Source of the DNA: Deltaproteobacteria bacterium
GTDB taxonomy: Bacteria > Desulfobacterota > Desulfuromonadia > Geobacterales > Geobacteraceae
Direction: 5' to 3'
Length of the DNA stretch: 45,858 nucleotides
Assembly (NCBI GenBank): GCA_021848385.1
Contig: JAJZUQ010000021.1
Coordinates: forward strand, 1-45,858
Numbering within the stretch: the first letter of the stretch is position 1; each line of letters starts with the position of its first letter. This document shows, piece after piece, positions 32,745-40,217 of this stretch. A program made the translations under genes and the position numbers. The notes under the pieces were generated by a model. That model was given only the letters and a program-made list of their open reading frames with translations, was not told the origin of the DNA and made no database searches.

Positions 32745-33260
32745 TTACTGATCGCCGGTGAGCGGCTGGTAGCTGACATCGAGGATGGTGAAGATGGCGT
32801 CACCTGCCGGGCGGCGAACCATCACCTCGTCCCCTTCCCGTTTCCCCAGCAGCGCCCTCCCCATGGGGGCGTCGAGACTTATCCACCCCTGGGCGGCGTC
32901 CGATTCGTCCGGGCCGACGATGCGATAGATCCGCTCCTCTCCCGCATCGTCCTCCAGCCGCACCCAGGCGCCGAAGTAAACCCGGTCGGTGCTTGTAGGG
33001 GGTGACGTGACCACGGTCAGGAGGTCGAGCCGGCCGGTAAGGAAGCGGATACGACGGTCGATCTCCCGCAGGCGCTTCTTGCCATAGATGTATTCGGCAT
33101 TCTCCGAGCGGTCACCCTCGGCGGCGGCATCTGACACCCCTTGGGTCACCTTGGGGCGCTCCACCTTCCAGAGCCAGTCCAGCTCTTCCCGCAGGCGCTT
33201 CGCCCCATCGGGGGTGATATAATCTGCCCGGGACGCCTGTGGTGCCGGTTCTTTCCCCAT
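32745..33260 (-). CDS. greB: Transcript cleavage factor GreB
   Basis: 171 residues. N-terminal antiparallel coiled coil with the acidic tip AAEGDRSENAEYIYGK (about 46-61), which enters the RNA polymerase secondary channel, and a C-terminal FKBP-like domain with VGPDESDA and APMGRALLGKREGDEV. The EYIYGKKRLREIDRRI stretch favours GreB over GreA. The ATG directly follows the stop of the S1-domain gene, so the two are coupled. GreB rescues backtracked polymerase in the cytoplasm. Confidence 0.93.
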   Translation of the reverse strand: MGKEPAPQASRADYITPDGAKRLREELDWLWKVERPKVTQGVSDAAAEGDRSENAEYIYGKKRLREIDRRIRFLTGRLDLLTVVTSPPTSTDRVYFGAWVRLEDDAGEERIYRIVGPDESDAAQGWISLDAPMGRALLGKREGDEVMVRRPAGDAIFTILDVSYQPLTGDQ

Positions 33261-34478
33261 CTATTTTTTCTTTCCTTTTTCCAGCCTGGCCTTCAGGAGT
33301 TCCCCCAGCGAGCCGAGTGATTGGGCCGAACTCTCCACGGCGCTCTTTCGGAACGAGGCCAGGGTTGCCTCCTCCTCGTCGGCTGCCCGAGCAACGCCGG
33401 CCAGGGCGAGGGAGATGCGGCGGTTGTCCCGGTCGACACTTTCCACCTTGACCTCCACCTCTTCACCCTCCTTGAGCACCTCCCGCGGGTGATTGATCCG
33501 TTTCCCCGCACCGAGACGGGAGATGTGAATGAGGCCGTCGATCCCCTCGCCGAGGGTTACGAAGGCGCCGAACTGTGCAAGTCGTGCCACCCGACCGGTA
33601 TGGAAGGAACCTTCCGGATACGTCATCACCGCTTTTTCCCACGGGTCTGCCAGGGTCTCCCGCAGGCTCAGGGAGATGCGGTTGTTGTCCCAGTCGAGCT
33701 GCTTGATGACCACCTGCACCTGCTGCCCCTCGCTGAGGGCATCCCGGATGTCGGTCACCCGTCCCCACCCGATCTCGGCCATGGGGATGAGTCCCTCCAC
33801 CCCGCCGATGTCGACGAAGGCGCCGAAGTCCCGCAGAGAGGTGACGGTGCCGGTGACGAGCTGGCCGGTTTGAAGCGTATCTTTGAGTCGCTCTTTTTCC
33901 TGCTGCTGCTGCTCTTCAAGTACGGCCCGGTGGGAAAGAACGATATTGCGCCCCTTTTCGGCGTATTCGGTGATTCTGAATGAGAGTTGCTGTCCCACAT
34001 ATGCGGCGGGATCGGCAATCCGCTTCAACCCCATCTGTGAATAGGGGCAAAACGCGCGGACCGTACCGCCGATCTTCACCTCGAAGCCCCCCTTGATCTC
34101 CTTTTCCACCCTCCCTTCCACGGGGATGCCGCTATGCCACGCATCCTCCAACTGGGCATTGCCGGCCACCCCTCCGCCAACCTTGGTGGTGAATCGCATT
34201 TCGTTATGGTGGGAGGAGAGGAACCAGGCGGTTACCATATCCCCTTCCCTGACAGTCGGATTTCCCTCTCCATCGAGGAACTCTTTCCGTTCGATAACCC
34301 CTTCCCCCTTGCGGCCGGTATCGAGGAATATCCACTCTCCGGAAATCTTGAGGATTTTCGCTTCCACCTTATCTCCCGGCGCCAGGCGGGGCGTTGCGGC
34401 GAAACTACTGGCGAGCATATCGGCAAAATTCTCTTCGTCGCCGCTTTCTTCATTCACTGGTTTGTCATTGTCGGTCAT
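33261..34478 (-). CDS. Four-S1-domain RNA-binding protein
   Basis: 405 residues with four S1 (OB-fold) domains at about 35-105, 118-185, 203-270 and 288-355. Domains 3 and 4 have the standard GTVTSLRDFGAFVDIG and GRVARLAQFGAFVTLG forms. The two flanking regions are acidic (N-terminus) and lysine-rich (C-terminus GKKK). It resembles ribosomal protein S1 truncated to four repeats, the length of short S1-like proteins; a separate full rpsA is expected elsewhere. Transcribed from a good promoter (34526-34555), followed directly by greB. Likely binds mRNA or ribosome. Confidence 0.88.
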   Translation of the reverse strand: MTDNDKPVNEESGDEENFADMLASSFAATPRLAPGDKVEAKILKISGEWIFLDTGRKGEGVIERKEFLDGEGNPTVREGDMVTAWFLSSHHNEMRFTTKVGGGVAGNAQLEDAWHSGIPVEGRVEKEIKGGFEVKIGGTVRAFCPYSQMGLKRIADPAAYVGQQLSFRITEYAEKGRNIVLSHRAVLEEQQQQEKERLKDTLQTGQLVTGTVTSLRDFGAFVDIGGVEGLIPMAEIGWGRVTDIRDALSEGQQVQVVIKQLDWDNNRISLSLRETLADPWEKAVMTYPEGSFHTGRVARLAQFGAFVTLGEGIDGLIHISRLGAGKRINHPREVLKEGEEVEVKVESVDRDNRRISLALAGVARAADEEEATLASFRKSAVESSAQSLGSLGELLKARLEKGKKK

Positions 34479-34525
34479 GGCAGAAAACCTCGTTCATCGG
34501 GTAAAATTTGTTCAAGCATTGCGTG

Positions 34526-34555
34526 AGCATACAAGCTGGAGCGCCTCCTTGTCAA
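34526..34555 (-). promoter_or_regulatory. Promoter of the S1-domain gene and greB
   Basis: Minus strand TTGACA (34555-34550), 18-base spacer, TATGCT (34531-34526), 48 bases before the ATG at 34478. Confidence 0.65.
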
Positions 34556-34864
34556 CCGTCTCCTCCGGAGTTCTTTTCTTCACCCCAATCTCCGATAATA
34601 TCATTATTCACTGTATAAATTTCTCATACAAATTAGGGGGGCGCACCGGTTGTCCCTCTTTCCCTCTGCGCATCGATAACATACTGTAATTACAGAATTG
34701 TAATTCCGGCGGCGTTGCGTGCCCCCCTATAACCTGCGTCTCCCTTTCTGCATATTTTTTCCATACAGATAGAGAATGCAAACGTCTGCCTTACACCGAT
34801 GACGATCCCTTTTTTGAAAATCATCTTAGTGGGTTACAAAACATGTATAAGAATTTTATAATCC
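34556..34864. other. Gene-free AT-rich stretch
   Basis: About 310 bases without a supported gene. It is more AT-rich than the rest of the window and contains a perfect 12-base palindrome CTGTAATTACAG (34684-34695) followed by a GTAATT repeat. It may hold activator sites for the sigma-54-type promoter at 34865, but nothing is firm. Confidence 0.4.
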
Positions 34865-34880
34865 TGGCACAGTCACTGCA
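34865..34880 (+). promoter_or_regulatory. Sigma-54-type promoter
   Basis: TGGCAC-AGTCA-CTGCA: the GG (-24) and GC (-12) elements have the correct 10-base spacing and only one core mismatch (CTGC instead of TTGC). It lies 57 bases before the short ORF at 34937. Confidence 0.6.
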
Positions 34881-34936
34881 TTAATCTGAACTAACCGTGA
34901 CGCAACGGAAAAATGTGCAGTTGAAGGGGAAAGATA

Positions 34937-35065
34937 ATGGGAATACTGGTGCAGAAACAGGACAGGATATATGACGTAGTAAAGGAACAGTTACTGTTTG
35001 AGATGATAGCAGCGGGCCAGATACTGAAATACCGGGATGCGAGCAAATGGATAAGGGTCGGTTAG
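34937..35065 (+). CDS. Small 42-residue ORF downstream of a sigma-54-type promoter
   Basis: Begins MGILVQKQDR and ends SKWIRVG; 42 residues, no signal peptide or heme motif. GAAGGGGAAAGAT is a plausible ribosome site six bases before the ATG. The ORF uses many ATA codons (seven Ile), unlike the GC-rich neighbours, so it may be acquired or be a chance frame in AT-rich DNA. No family recognised. The upstream sigma-54-type promoter is the main support. Confidence 0.4.
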   Translation: MGILVQKQDRIYDVVKEQLLFEMIAAGQILKYRDASKWIRVG

Positions 35066-35075
35066 GAGCCGGAAG

Positions 35076-35159
35076 GGTATGTTTCCAAGCCAACACCAAC
35101 CTGCTGCTGGCAACCGCAACTTCTGGAACATACCGCAGGGGAACAGCAGGTTAGCGGTT
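35076..35159. other. Interleaved inverted repeats, possible pseudoknotted RNA
   Basis: GGTATGTTTCCA (35076-35087) pairs with TGGAACATACC (35124-35134); AACCTGCTG (35098-35106) pairs with CAGCAGGTT (35144-35152); AACCGC (35112-35117) pairs with GCGGTT (35154-35159). The stems interleave rather than nest. They lie just after the 42-codon ORF and before the c7 cytochrome on the opposite strand. Confidence 0.35.
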
Positions 35160-35174
35160 TGGGTCGGGCTTGTT

Positions 35175-35438
35175 TCAGGCGGACTTGTGACAGTCGCTGC
35201 AGTGAACTAGCGGCCCGGCTCCCATTTTTTTATGGCAACCAAGACAGAGCTTGTGGGCGGACTCCTTGGTCCTTTCAATGTAACGGGGGGGGCCTTCATG
35301 GCAGTCGGCACAGCCGAAATTCTTCCGGTGCCCCATATGATCGAAATCTACGTTGCCGTTGTATGCCTTGAGGGTTATGGCGTCAGCCCCAAAGGCGACG
35401 GCCAGCAGAATGACAATGGCTCCCAGCAGCACTCTCAT
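35175..35438 (-). CDS. Small triheme c7-like cytochrome
   Basis: 87 residues: short signal peptide (about 1-19), then three CXXCH sites CADCH (43-47), CLGCH (65-69) and CSDCH (80-84), with FDHMGHR supplying distal histidines as in PpcA. More divergent than the other three copies: the signal is unlike theirs and the C-terminus is CHKSA instead of CGECHKK. Ribosome site AGGAAGGAAA. It stands alone on the minus strand, with no recognisable promoter or terminator. Periplasmic electron carrier by family. Confidence 0.9.
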   Translation of the reverse strand: MRVLLGAIVILLAVAFGADAITLKAYNGNVDFDHMGHRKNFGCADCHEGPPRYIERTKESAHKLCLGCHKKMGAGPLVHCSDCHKSA

Positions 35439-36036
35439 ATGACAATTTCCTTCCTGTCCGGTCAGCCGGGCGACAGCATCGCGTCAGCTCCCGCAAGTTC
35501 CCTTCTATTACATCGTTATAGCCCGTTCTGTCAACAGTAAACCACCGTTCGGGACTTCATCGCAATACCTCACGCCGATGGAACCGCCGGGGTATTTTCC
35601 GGAGAACGTGACAGTGCGACTTCCCGCCAAGGCCGTGCAGAAAAAAACAGTTGCATCTGTCACGGCATAGTGATATACACCAAACAAGATCGTTTTTGTC
35701 CTTTGTCGCCAATTCAATGTCTAAAAACGGCAGGTGAATACTGCTGGAAGGAGTACATGAGGGGTATTTCGTCGTAATTCTTGGCGAAATGGAGCGTCCG
35801 CAGCCGATCCTGTCCGAACCCGCAGGGTGAGTTGATCGGATGCAGCGCAATGAGCCTAGAATTACAGAAATAGCCCTTTAGTACGACTGCAGGCAGTGTT
35901 CAACTGCCGAATAGAGGATAAACCTGATCCTGCTGTAACAGAATGGTCCATAGCGAGACCGCTGACATTCACGCGGGACGAACATGGTCCCTTGCAAAGA
36001 CCGAATACAGAATTACATGTCGGGGAGGAAGAACGT
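35439..36036. other. 598-base stretch without a confident gene
   Basis: Open frames here are short and unconvincing. A minus-strand frame at about 35730-35855 encodes a peptide with FAKNYDEIPLMYSF and ends in a stop, without a start or family match; it may be a worn gene end. A hairpin GGCAGT-GTTCA-ACTGCC is at 35892-35908. The last ~140 bases are an in-frame extension of the next gene that I do not count as coding. Confidence 0.4.
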
Positions 36037-36801
36037 ATGAAACGATGCAGGTTAGCTGTTGGAACGACCGTGGCGCTTATCATGCTGATGATGGCCGCTG
36101 TCTGTCTGGCCGGCGAAAAGCCGGTCGTGCTGTTCGATGAGGGGCACGGCCAGCGATTCGTGATCGGTGAAAATGGGCCGCTCCACCTGGCCGGCCTTGC
36201 CGAACGGTTTCGCACAGCCGGATTCGAGGTACAGAAGAGTGACGGCCCACTCACCGGCGGGATGCTGGAACCAGTCGACGTCTTGGTACTTTCCGGACCG
36301 TTTACCCCCTATACCGCCGACGAAGTGACCGCCATCGGCCGTTTTCTCGAACGGGGCGGACGCCTGGCCGCCATGATTCACATCGCCCCTCCCCTGGCCG
36401 ATCTTCTGCACCGGATCGGCGTTGATTTCAGCAACGGCGTCATCCGGGAACAGGATTCTGTCATCGGAGATGAGCCGCTCAACTTCCGGGTCACCAGACT
36501 GGCAGGAGATCCCCCCATGGCGGGCCTCAGCGGTTTCAGCGTCTATGGTTGCTGGGCGCTGACCAACATTGATTCCCGCGCGACCATCATCGCCTCTACC
36601 GGCGACCAGGCCTCTGTCGATCTCGGGAAAGGGCCCGACGGAAAGCCGGTCCGCGCGGTTCAATCCTTCGGCGTTGCCGTCGCAGGGAACCTGGGAGCGG
36701 GGCGGTACGTGGCATTCGGTGACGATGCAATTTTTCAGAACCGGTACCTCGATGTTGACAATCGTCATCTTGCGGATAACCTTGTTCAATGGCTCAAATA
36801 G
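36037..36801 (+). CDS. Exported DUF4350-like (glutamine amidotransferase-fold) protein
   Basis: 254 residues. Signal peptide MKRCRLAVGTTVALIML...CLAG, then a domain starting with VVLFDEGHGQRF and containing VLVLSGPFTPYTADEVTAIG and FLERGGRLAAMIHI. These suit the DUF4350 / IFT52-type amidotransferase-like fold, which lacks a catalytic cysteine here. The start at 36037 is chosen over an in-frame codon at 35896 because GGGGAGGAAG precedes it and the signal peptide begins there. Periplasmic; function unknown. The desulfoferrodoxin gene follows 138 bases on. Confidence 0.75.
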   Translation: MKRCRLAVGTTVALIMLMMAAVCLAGEKPVVLFDEGHGQRFVIGENGPLHLAGLAERFRTAGFEVQKSDGPLTGGMLEPVDVLVLSGPFTPYTADEVTAIGRFLERGGRLAAMIHIAPPLADLLHRIGVDFSNGVIREQDSVIGDEPLNFRVTRLAGDPPMAGLSGFSVYGCWALTNIDSRATIIASTGDQASVDLGKGPDGKPVRAVQSFGVAVAGNLGAGRYVAFGDDAIFQNRYLDVDNRHLADNLVQWLK

Positions 36802-36939
36802 CAAAGGGGACGACTTGAATGAACAGGGGCCAGTCTGCCATCTGCGGCGGATACGCCGAAACTCGGCAGAAACAGGTGTCTGAACAAAGGGTGCTCCCGG
36901 CTACGGCAGCATCTATCAATAACAAGGAGGAGTATATTC

Positions 36940-37458
36940 ATGGCAAACAATCTTGAAGTGTACAAATGCGCAATTTGCGGCAACATCGTCGAGGTATTCC
37001 ACGCCGGCGGAGGCGAACTGGTCTGTTGCGGTGAACCCATGACGTTGCAGGCCGAAAATACGGTGGACGCGGCGAAGGAAAAGCATGTTCCCGTGCTGGA
37101 AAAGGGGAACGGCACCCTTACGGTAACTGTTGGCAGTGTCCCCCATCCCATGGAAGAAAAGCACTACATCGAATGGATCGAAGTCATCGCCGACGGCAAG
37201 GTGTACCGTCAGGGGCTCAAGCCGGGGGAAGCTCCAAAGGCAACGTTCCCCATCAGCGTTGAGCACGTGGTGGTCCGTGAGTACTGCAATCTTCACGGCC
37301 AGTGGTCGGTGCGAAGCGGACGACAGGGTCTTGCCGATTCCCGGCAATTTCTCAAGGACAAAAACAGGTCTGCATCGCAGGCCTGTTTTTGTCGTGACGC
37401 CTCCACATGCTTTGCGGATGAAATCGTTATGGTATACTTAGAACTTGTTCGTATATAA
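36940..37458 (+). CDS. dfx: Class I desulfoferrodoxin (superoxide reductase) with C-terminal run-on
   Basis: 172 residues; the family domain is only about the first 122. Desulforedoxin-type FeCys4 site: C10, C13, C29, C30. Superoxide reductase centre: His49, His69 and His75 (EKHVPV, PHP, KHY), Cys116 and His119 in EYCNLHG. It reduces superoxide to peroxide in the cytoplasm. Ribosome site AAGGAGGAG. After HGQW the frame runs on for about 50 residues straight through a strong terminator hairpin (37358-37392), with no similarity to the family. The normal stop codon seems to be lost, by mutation or sequencing error; several codons there are one transition from a stop. Confidence 0.92.
   Translation: MANNLEVYKCAICGNIVEVFHAGGGELVCCGEPMTLQAENTVDAAKEKHVPVLEKGNGTLTVTVGSVPHPMEEKHYIEWIEVIADGKVYRQGLKPGEAPKATFPISVEHVVVREYCNLHGQWSVRSGRQGLADSRQFLKDKNRSASQACFCRDASTCFADEIVMVYLELVRI
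37358..37392 (+). terminator. Intrinsic terminator lying inside the dfx reading frame
   Basis: A 16-bp stem, ACAAAAACAGGTCTGC / GCAGGCCTGTTTTTGT, with one G-T pair and an ATC loop, T-rich on the 3' side. It lies within codons about 140-151 of the desulfoferrodoxin ORF. Confidence 0.85.
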
Positions 37459-37471
37459 CTTTGTCTGGTAT

Positions 37472-37592
37472 CGCGTCCGGATTTGGGGCAGATTTTCCTG
37501 ACCTGATTGAGTAAAACCACAGGCGTAGCAGGGCTACGTCGAGGATTTTACGATTGAAGGGCTGGGAAAGATGCCATGAATACGGAATGCGA
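37472..37592. repeat. Dispersed palindromic repeat, family B copy 1
   Basis: 121 bp with a central CGTAGC-AGG-GCTACG hairpin (37524-37538). It shares long identical blocks, such as AGGCGTAGCAGGGCTACGTC then GAGGATT, with the copy at 42276-42396. End arms have decayed (CGCGTCCGGATT / AATACGGAATGCG). Confidence 0.8.
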
Positions 37593-37664
37593 GACCGCAA
37601 AGCTTTATGTGCGAATAAGTTCTCAGACGTGGCTTGACACTAAATCTCTCAAAGGAAGCCGTCC

Positions 37665-38006
37665 ATGGATACGAACGCACTATCGGGGAAACACCGGGAA
37701 TGCCCACGCGTCAACAGACTTTTCTTCATTGCCTATGTCAATCGGGAAGGGGAGGAGCAGAAAACCCCCGTTTCCCTCGGGCGCACTCTGAATCTCAGCA
37801 AAAACGGGGTCGGCATTGAGGTGTTTCAGCAGGTCGCCGTCGGCTCCTCCATGGAGATGGAACTCGACCTGGAGGAATGCCTTCTCTCCGTACAAGGGCG
37901 TGTTGTCCATGAGGAATCCTACGGGAACGGCTCCTATTACCTGGGGGTCGTGTTCAATGAGACCCAGGAGCAACTGGCCCACCTGGGGAGTGAAATCCCC
38001 TGCTAG
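37665..38006 (+). CDS. PilZ-domain protein
   Basis: 113 residues forming a single PilZ domain. The c-di-GMP-binding pattern is present: basic PRVNR near residue 14-18 and GRTLNLSKNGVGIE at about 39-52 (the D/NxSxxG motif). PilZ proteins sense cyclic di-GMP and relay it to a partner. Ribosome site AAAGGAAG. It follows repeat family B copy 1 and precedes the thiol peroxidase by 55 bases. Confident family assignment; partner unknown. Confidence 0.88.
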   Translation: MDTNALSGKHRECPRVNRLFFIAYVNREGEEQKTPVSLGRTLNLSKNGVGIEVFQQVAVGSSMEMELDLEECLLSVQGRVVHEESYGNGSYYLGVVFNETQEQLAHLGSEIPC

Positions 38007-38061
38007 CCGCTTCGTCCCCCTGACCGCAACGCAACCATCTACCAGACAAAGGAGACACATA

Positions 38062-38577
38062 ATGGAGGAGAGAACGGGTAGCGTTACCTTCAAAGGCAAC
38101 CCCATAACACTTCTCGGGCCGGCGCTCAAGGTCGGCGACCGAGCCCCCGATTTCCGGGTAGTCGATACCGCCCTTGCCCCGCTCGTGCTTGCGGACTTTG
38201 CCGGCAAGGTCAAAATATTCAGTACCGTCCCATCCCTAGACACGCCGGTCTGCGACACGGAAACGCGCCGTTTCAACCAGGAGGCGGCCACACTCCCCGA
38301 GTCGGTTGCAGTGCTCACGGTGAGCCTCGATCTCCCCTTTGCCCAGAAGCGCTGGTGCGGTGCGGCGGGAATCGACCGGGTCCGCACCCTCTCCGACTAC
38401 CAGGACCGTTCTTTCGGCCTCTCCTACGGCGTACTCATCAAGGAACTGAAGCTCCTCGCCCGCTCTATTTTCGTTGTGGATGCGACCGATACCATCCGCT
38501 ACATCCAGCACGTACCCGAGGTCACCACCGAACCCGACTACGGGGCGGTCATGGCCGCGGTAAAGGGACTCCTGTGA
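38062..38577 (+). CDS. tpx: Thiol peroxidase Tpx
   Basis: 171 residues. Atypical 2-Cys peroxiredoxin: peroxidatic Cys64 in SLDTPVCDTETRRF, resolving Cys99 in KRWCGAAG. Reduces hydroperoxides with thioredoxin as electron donor; this organism also has a thioredoxin at 26484-26945. The start is fixed by AAAGGAG nine bases upstream; the frame stays open upstream into the PilZ gene but that is not coding. Groups with dfx and the rubrerythrin-like gene as oxidative defence. Confidence 0.93.
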   Translation: MEERTGSVTFKGNPITLLGPALKVGDRAPDFRVVDTALAPLVLADFAGKVKIFSTVPSLDTPVCDTETRRFNQEAATLPESVAVLTVSLDLPFAQKRWCGAAGIDRVRTLSDYQDRSFGLSYGVLIKELKLLARSIFVVDATDTIRYIQHVPEVTTEPDYGAVMAAVKGLL

Positions 38578-38623
38578 CCTTCGGAAACCCTTCGAAGCGC
38601 ACTACTACTTTTTGGAGGTGATG

Positions 38624-39121
38624 ATGTTCGACAACATCGGTGTACAGGAGGCCATCAGAAAGGCGCTACAGACGGAAAAAAACGCCATGAATTTTTACGA
38701 GCTCGGGGCCCGACTGATGCAGGACAAGGATGCCAAACGGGTATTCAATCTCCTTGCCGAGGAAGAGCGTGTCCATGCCGGCCATTTTTTCAAGGCGTAC
38801 GACGGAAGCGATATTGCATCGTTCGATGACTTCATGAGCGCCCCTCCTGAGGAAGAGTCCGCCTGGCTGGCGGCCATGGCCAAGACCATCAATGAAGGAT
38901 TCAACGAGCAGAAAGCAATGGAACTGGCCCTGGAGAACGAGCGGAAGCTGGAAGAAACCCTGCGGCAAACTGCAGCAAGAATCGAAAACCCCGAGGTACG
39001 GGCGATTTTCGAGCTCAACGCCCGGGAGACCCACAACCACTATGAGGTCATCGAGGCGGAGTACGCCCGGGTCATGGGGATGGTCCACGATTCGGACATG
39101 GACACCTACGTGCGGGAATAG
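38624..39121 (+). CDS. Rubrerythrin-like di-iron (ferritin-fold) protein
   Basis: 165 residues, a four-helix erythrin domain without the C-terminal rubredoxin. Iron ligands in TEKNAMNFYE, EEERVHAGHF, ENERKLEETL and RETHNHYEVIE follow the two E...ExxH pattern. Likely reduces peroxide or stores iron. GGAGG five bases before the ATG at 38624 (an ATG at 38621 is too close). Downstream of tpx by 46 bases, ends at a terminator. Confidence 0.88.
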   Translation: MFDNIGVQEAIRKALQTEKNAMNFYELGARLMQDKDAKRVFNLLAEEERVHAGHFFKAYDGSDIASFDDFMSAPPEEESAWLAAMAKTINEGFNEQKAMELALENERKLEETLRQTAARIENPEVRAIFELNARETHNHYEVIEAEYARVMGMVHDSDMDTYVRE

Positions 39122-39150
39122 CTCGTGGAAGACGAACAACGGGGGAAAAG

Positions 39151-39174
39151 GCCTGCAACGTGCGGGCTTTTTTT
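39151..39174 (+). terminator. Intrinsic terminator after the rubrerythrin-like gene
   Basis: GCCTGC (39151-39156) pairs with GCGGGC (39162-39167, one G-T pair) around AACGT, then seven T. Confidence 0.75.
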
Positions 39175-39252
39175 CGTTCAGGCATCCTGGCAACTGTCCG
39201 ATTCAGGATAAATCGGCTTGCACCGCCCCGCTCCCCGGGCTATACTCCCCCC

Positions 39253-40137
39253 ATGTTTACCTACCGGATTACAGAAACCGATCATTGCCGCCGGGTTGAG
39301 AACCTGCTCTACAACCTTCTCCCGGCCGCCCCCCACGGCTACCTCAAGCAGCTGGCGAAAACCGGCAGTCTGCAGGTCAACGGCGCACCTGCCGCGCTCG
39401 ACCTCCTCCTGCGCCTGGATGATACGGTGACGCTCAAGGAGAGCCACCGGACCCGCCAGTTCCAGACCGGCGCCAGGCCCGGACTCGACATCATCTACGA
39501 AGACCAGTGGCTCATGGTGTTCAACAAGGAGCCCGGCCTTCCCATGCACCGGGCAGCGGAAGTGGATGAACAGAATCTGGTCGAACTCGGGATGAAACTT
39601 GTGGCGGAACGGGGGGGAGAAGGGAAGCTGCGGCCGATCAACCGGCTCGACCGGGGGACCTCCGGCGTGGTGATGCTGGCGAAGAGTTCGTCGTCTGCGG
39701 CCATGTTCGGCCAGATGCTGCAGGAAGAGGGGCTGGACAAGCTGTACCTGGGGGTGGTAAAGGGAAAACCGATGCCGACGGGGAGCATTTCGGCTGCATT
39801 GGAAGGGAAGGAAGCCGAGACGAGGTTTCGCGTCCTGTTCCAGGGGAAAGGGTTCGCCTTCGTGGCGATCTGGCCGGTCACCGGCCGGATGCACCAGATC
39901 CGCCAGCATTTCAAGATCATCGGCCACCCCATCCAGGGGGACAAGCGGTATGGCGGGGGAACGTTGCCGGATTACCCTGGCCACCTTCTCCACTCCTTCC
40001 GCACCACCTTCATCCACCCCTCAACCGGAACCAGGCTGACGCTCCACGCTCCCCTCCCCGCCGGCTTCCTCGCCCAGCTCAGGCTCATGGCAGGAGACAT
40101 GCTCGCCCCCCTGCTGCAGGAGCTGCCCGACCTCTGA
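39253..40137 (+). CDS. RluA-family pseudouridine synthase
   Basis: 294 residues. An S4-like N-terminus (YLKQLAKTGSLQVNGAPAAL) is followed by the RluA/RluD catalytic core: PINRLDRGTSGVVMLAKS with the catalytic Asp, KLYLGVVKG, TGRMHQIRQHFKIIG and IQGDKRYGGG. The His of the usual HRLD is Asn here (NRLD). Modifies uridine in rRNA or tRNA; the site is unknown. The ATG at 39253 has no real Shine-Dalgarno match (CTCCCCCC precedes), and an upstream in-frame extension to 39160 would cross a terminator, so it is rejected. Convergent with the oxidoreductase gene. Confidence 0.9.
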   Translation: MFTYRITETDHCRRVENLLYNLLPAAPHGYLKQLAKTGSLQVNGAPAALDLLLRLDDTVTLKESHRTRQFQTGARPGLDIIYEDQWLMVFNKEPGLPMHRAAEVDEQNLVELGMKLVAERGGEGKLRPINRLDRGTSGVVMLAKSSSSAAMFGQMLQEEGLDKLYLGVVKGKPMPTGSISAALEGKEAETRFRVLFQGKGFAFVAIWPVTGRMHQIRQHFKIIGHPIQGDKRYGGGTLPDYPGHLLHSFRTTFIHPSTGTRLTLHAPLPAGFLAQLRLMAGDMLAPLLQELPDL

Positions 40138-40159
40138 CCGGCAGTGCGACTATACAAAC

Positions 40160-40195
40160 AAAGGGGAGATCGGCTTCCAGGCCGGTCTCCCCTTT
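40160..40195. terminator. Bidirectional terminator between convergent genes
   Basis: AAAGGGGAGATCGGC (40160-40174) and GCCGGTCTCCCCTTT (40181-40195) form a 15-bp stem with one G-T pair and a six-base loop; A/T runs flank both arms. Confidence 0.8.
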
Positions 40196-40217
40196 ATCGT
40201 TACGGCCGATATCTCTC

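Noticed and set aside
35508-35717. 69-codon minus-strand ORF
   Set aside because: No ribosome site, no recognisable domain or signal peptide; likely chance frame.
35881-36030. Possible cyclic dinucleotide (GEMM) riboswitch before the DUF4350-like gene
   Set aside because: A GCAAAG string and a hairpin are present but the conserved core and tetraloop receptor layout of GEMM RNAs cannot be built.
35896-36036. 47-residue N-terminal extension of the DUF4350-like protein
   Set aside because: The signal peptide begins at 36037 with a good ribosome site just before it.
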